64,000 nt of DNA from assembly GCA_021029095.1 (NCBI GenBank), contig JAJOHG010000030.1:62001-126000 (forward strand). The letters run 5' to 3'. Position numbers and translations under genes: made by a program. Shown piece after piece: positions 61,365 to 64,000 of this stretch. This stretch comes from Phellopilus nigrolimitatus. Its lineage: Eukaryota > Basidiomycota > Agaricomycetes > Hymenochaetales > Hymenochaetaceae. The stretch's first letter is position 1; the number at the start of each line of letters is the position of its first letter. Below the pieces are notes generated by a model that worked only from the letters and a program-made list of their open reading frames with translations, was not told the origin of the DNA and did no database searches.

Positions 61365-61553
61365 CTATACACGACCAAACTTTGGCACGCACTCGACAAA
61401 TTTCGTGACTACATTCTTGCGCGCCTGTAACCAGAGAAACGCGATGAGTGCACCCTTCGACATCCTGACCCAATACGGGAGACTTGCCTTGAAATGTTCT
61501 TTGTAGTTCAGCGGTTTCCTCACATCGTCGGGGGACGGCTGTGATTCGGACAT
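61365..61553 (-). CDS. Small hypothetical protein (62 residues) with one probable membrane helix
   Basis: The frame starts MSESQPSPDDVRKPLNYKEH (61553; an in-frame codon at 61601 is less likely) and runs through FKASLPYWVRMSKGALIAFL, WLQARKNVVTKFVECVPKFG, stopping at 61365. The sequence is protein-like: a polar head, a basic patch, a hydrophobic/amphipathic helix and a basic tail, similar in plan to small mitochondrial inner-membrane proteins. I do not recognise a family and no intron is needed. Treated as a candidate. Confidence 0.45.
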   Translation of the reverse strand: MSESQPSPDDVRKPLNYKEHFKASLPYWVRMSKGALIAFLWLQARKNVVTKFVECVPKFGRV

Positions 61554-62132
61554 GGAAGTTGCAGGCAACCTATGTGACGTAAGCAGACCTAAGACTGCCA
61601 AATGCGAGCCGTGAGAATCTGAGAGAACTTATGCCTCATTTGTACGTGCCGCCGCGTCGATCATTCGCACCAGATCGACCGACAACGGTTGCAACCGAGC
61701 CGAAGAATGTTCCCATGCGAATGATCTTAAGATTGGTTTCAGCCTCGTTGCTAGCTTCTAAAAAGCCTAATAAGAGCGGAAAGGCAATGCAAGACGCACC
61801 AGACGGTCAAATTATACAAATGTACAGGAAACGACTAAAGCTACAATTGGAGTACTAGTTTAGGGAGATTCGACTGGTGAAGTAGTGGACAAGACCGTAA
61901 AACAAGGAAGACTGGAAGGTCTGACGTAAATTAAAAGGCAGATATGGAGATACTGTCACAGCTTGCTGTAAAGAGGAAAGCAGGAAAGCAGGAAAAAAAT
62001 GCGGAAGAGATGCAGAAGGTCAATTGAAAAGAATAAATGAAGTCCAAAAGCGTGTGCAATGCAATCAATATGACATCTGAGGTTTACAATATAGACATCC
62101 CTTTGTACTTGTTCTCTTCGCGGTATCAGAGT
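61554..62132. other. Intergenic, no supported gene
   Basis: The plus frame 61631-61858 is basic and lacks a domain. The distal half is purine-rich and AT-rich, probably the 3' UTR of the next minus-strand gene. Confidence 0.45.
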
Positions 62133-64000
62133 TCAGCGGCGTGCCGCCGGAACACCACCGTGTGAAGAGAGCATGTGGCCGGACGGGGACAAAGGCGATG
62201 GCGTCTGCTCAAAGTACGGTTGCGGATGTCCGTGTCCCCGGGCATGAGCGTGCGTGGGGCCAGGGCCATACATGGCACGCGTCCCATGAGGCCCCTCGTC
62301 CTGGAAGGGAGATACGCCTGCTAGCCCAGGATTCGGGAGCGAGCTGTTGTGTGGATAATAATCTGGTGCCTGTAACCGCAGCTGGGGCGCATGCTGGCCC
62401 TGACCTGGACCGAAGAGTGGATTGGGCTGTGGAGATAATAATACGCTTCCGGACGAGCCTGGGACAGGAACAGGTAACCCCGGAGAGAGCAACGGCTGAC
62501 GTGGGGACACAGGAGGAGCCAGCGACCATGATGGTGCTTGCTTTACGGGCGTCGACGCTCCCGAAAGGCGATTGAGGGGTTCGTCTGCGAAGACGTCTAG
62601 AAGTCCGCTAGATTTTAATGAAGGGAGAGACGGCTGGTCGCGTCCCCGTAGAGTCGAGGTTGAAGACAACGCTGGGGAGGCTTGCGGTGCAGAGCCGGGA
62701 GCACGTTCTTCCTGCGTACGCAAGACCGGATCTATAACAACATTCGGGACGTTCCACGTTGTGGCTGAATGTGTCGGTACCTGGACTTCTGGGTTCGGTA
62801 ACCCAGTGCCTATCATTGAGGTTGCAGGTGATTGCTGACTATGCGTAGAGTTACGATGTTCTTCCGGGCTCGTCCCTGAACCGTCGGCATTGCCATGCAA
62901 ATGTGTCGGTCCCCAGAACTCCTCCCATTCTTTTATCCACATATCCAATTGCGGTAACAATTCAGGTATATTCGGCATTCTCGCAGGTGTCCTTTCAGCA
63001 CTCGCTGGAACATGGCTTCTCTCCGAAAAATCATTTTCGGTTTCCTCATGGCCAGTGCTGACGAAAGAAGCATGCGGACCACACCATTGCAACCAAAGGA
63101 CACTCCCCACTTCATTGGACACAAATTGTTAGTAACCTGAAACAAGCGGAGAACATATCGCTCTTACTCAAAACGCTGTTCCGCGCTCGCGGCCCAAGAG
63201 CGTTAATGATAACGGGAACGGCCGTGAGTGCACTCTGATGGTCGCGACATAGCGCTTGGCGAAGACGTTTTCGAATCTAAATGAGTATTCGATTAGTACG
63301 TACAACTAAGCGAAATGAAATTCTATCAAAGAGAAAGACCAAAGGACGCGAGCCTGAAGGTTGACACCAAAAGGGCGGTCGAAGCACCTAAAGCAGAAGG
63401 GCTACTACTTCAAAGGAAAACAAGAACTCACGTCGCTAAGCGCTAGGACAGCACAGGCGTGTAGAATATGCATAAAGCAGTAGCACCAGGTACTAGTATT
63501 CGAGCTTGTTTCCCATAACGAAAGCTGAAAATGTAAGTTCTCGGTACTATACTTGAGGTGGTCTGAGAGGCTGAGGACCCATTGCTGCGGACGTAAATTT
63601 TGCACGCGTCATTCGTACAAGAGAATAGAACACGTGAAAAGCAGAGCATATGATGGAGCGAGTCACGCGGTGGAAGAAGTCGGTGGATAAATCGATTAAG
63701 GGCAAATTGATCAGCAGACGACGGACATGAAAGCGAGAACAGCATACCTCAAGGAGGTTCTCACAGTTTGCGATTGCCTGCGCATCAGGTGCTGTAGCAA
63801 CATGAATATAAATACTCCTCATCGAGAGACAGAACGAGGAACAGACCGACCTTCGACATTGTGGATTTCGATCTCTCGAAGCAATGTTGCCATGCGTATG
63901 ACATGCCCAAACTCCGATGCCTCGCAGGTCTTTAGTGCGGGGGAATCAAGATGCTCTGTATAGTTTAAACCGCTGAAACTTACGAACTCTTTGTAACTGA
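62133..64000 (-). CDS. Fungal-type transcription factor, C-terminal part (runs off the right edge)
   Basis: Exons on the minus strand join as LKTCEASEFGHVIRMATLLR, APDAQAIANCENLLE, QWVLSLSDHLKYSTENLHFQ then LSLWETSSNTSTWCYCFMHI then LHACAVLALSDV, then KRLRQALCRDHQSALTAVPV, GPRARNSVLMGSVLWLQWCG, and a long disordered Ser/Pro/Gln-rich tail (PNIPELLPQLDMWIKEWEEF; PQPYFEQTPSPLSPSGH). The W-x-tract followed by WCYCFMHILHACAVLAL resembles the late part of the fungal-specific regulator middle domain. No zinc cluster is visible because the 5' end is beyond position 64000. Stop near 62133. The regulator call is by resemblance only. Confidence 0.65.

Overview
The window is nuclear DNA from a filamentous basidiomycete fungus, most likely an agaricomycete. 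Genes are densely packed on both strands and cut by many 45-70 nt GT...AG introns. One gene is an adaptor with SAM, RA and two SH3 domains in order, an arrangement known from basidiomycete Ubc2/Ste50 proteins. Others are fungal Zn2Cys6 regulators, a sedolisin protease, PET117, Ipi3 and a fungal complex I 21 kDa subunit. No bacterial, viral or CRISPR-like region was seen.

Layout. 1-13 kb: the 5' end of a secreted sedolisin (-), an intron-containing tRNA-His (+), a TAP-like alpha/beta hydrolase with a membrane anchor (-), a large unrecognised hydrophobic/coiled-coil protein (+), an App1-type phosphatidate phosphatase (-) and Sec72 (-). 13-28 kb: a Zn2Cys6 transcription factor (-), an AT-rich segment flanked by inverted repeats, an F-box/LRR protein (-), a protein with DFxDF-like motifs that may bind adaptors (+) and the Ubc2/Ste50 adaptor (+). 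28-41 kb: a 6 kb gene for an ankyrin protein whose N-terminus looks like a nucleotidyltransferase (-), PET117 (+), a J-domain protein (-) and Ipi3 (+). 41-49 kb: a 551 bp MITE-like element in a gene-poor stretch, the TFIIH kinase CDK7/Kin28 (+), a RanBP2-zinc-finger nucleoporin candidate (-) and the complex I 21 kDa subunit (+). 49-64 kb: a Gfo/Idh/MocA dehydrogenase (-), a Tyr/Glu/His/Pro repeat protein (-), a pseudo-tRNA, an SREBP-class bHLH factor (-), the U2AF large subunit (+), an amidase (+), a 62-residue candidate protein (-) and the C-terminal part of a second fungal-type transcription factor running off the right edge (-).

Most genes are housekeeping and I see no metabolic cluster. 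The less ordinary parts are the nucleotidyltransferase-like/ankyrin fusion, the membrane protein with internal repeats, the His-rich repeat protein and the GATCCA-rich foldback element. Several otherwise well-conserved genes (U2AF, the dehydrogenase, the bHLH factor, the DFxDF protein and perhaps the Zn2Cys6 factor) carry single-base frame breaks, mostly in or next to short C/G runs. I read these mainly as possible consensus errors, but real lesions cannot be excluded without reads. All exon joins were made by eye from conserved reading frames and splice sites; no search was run.
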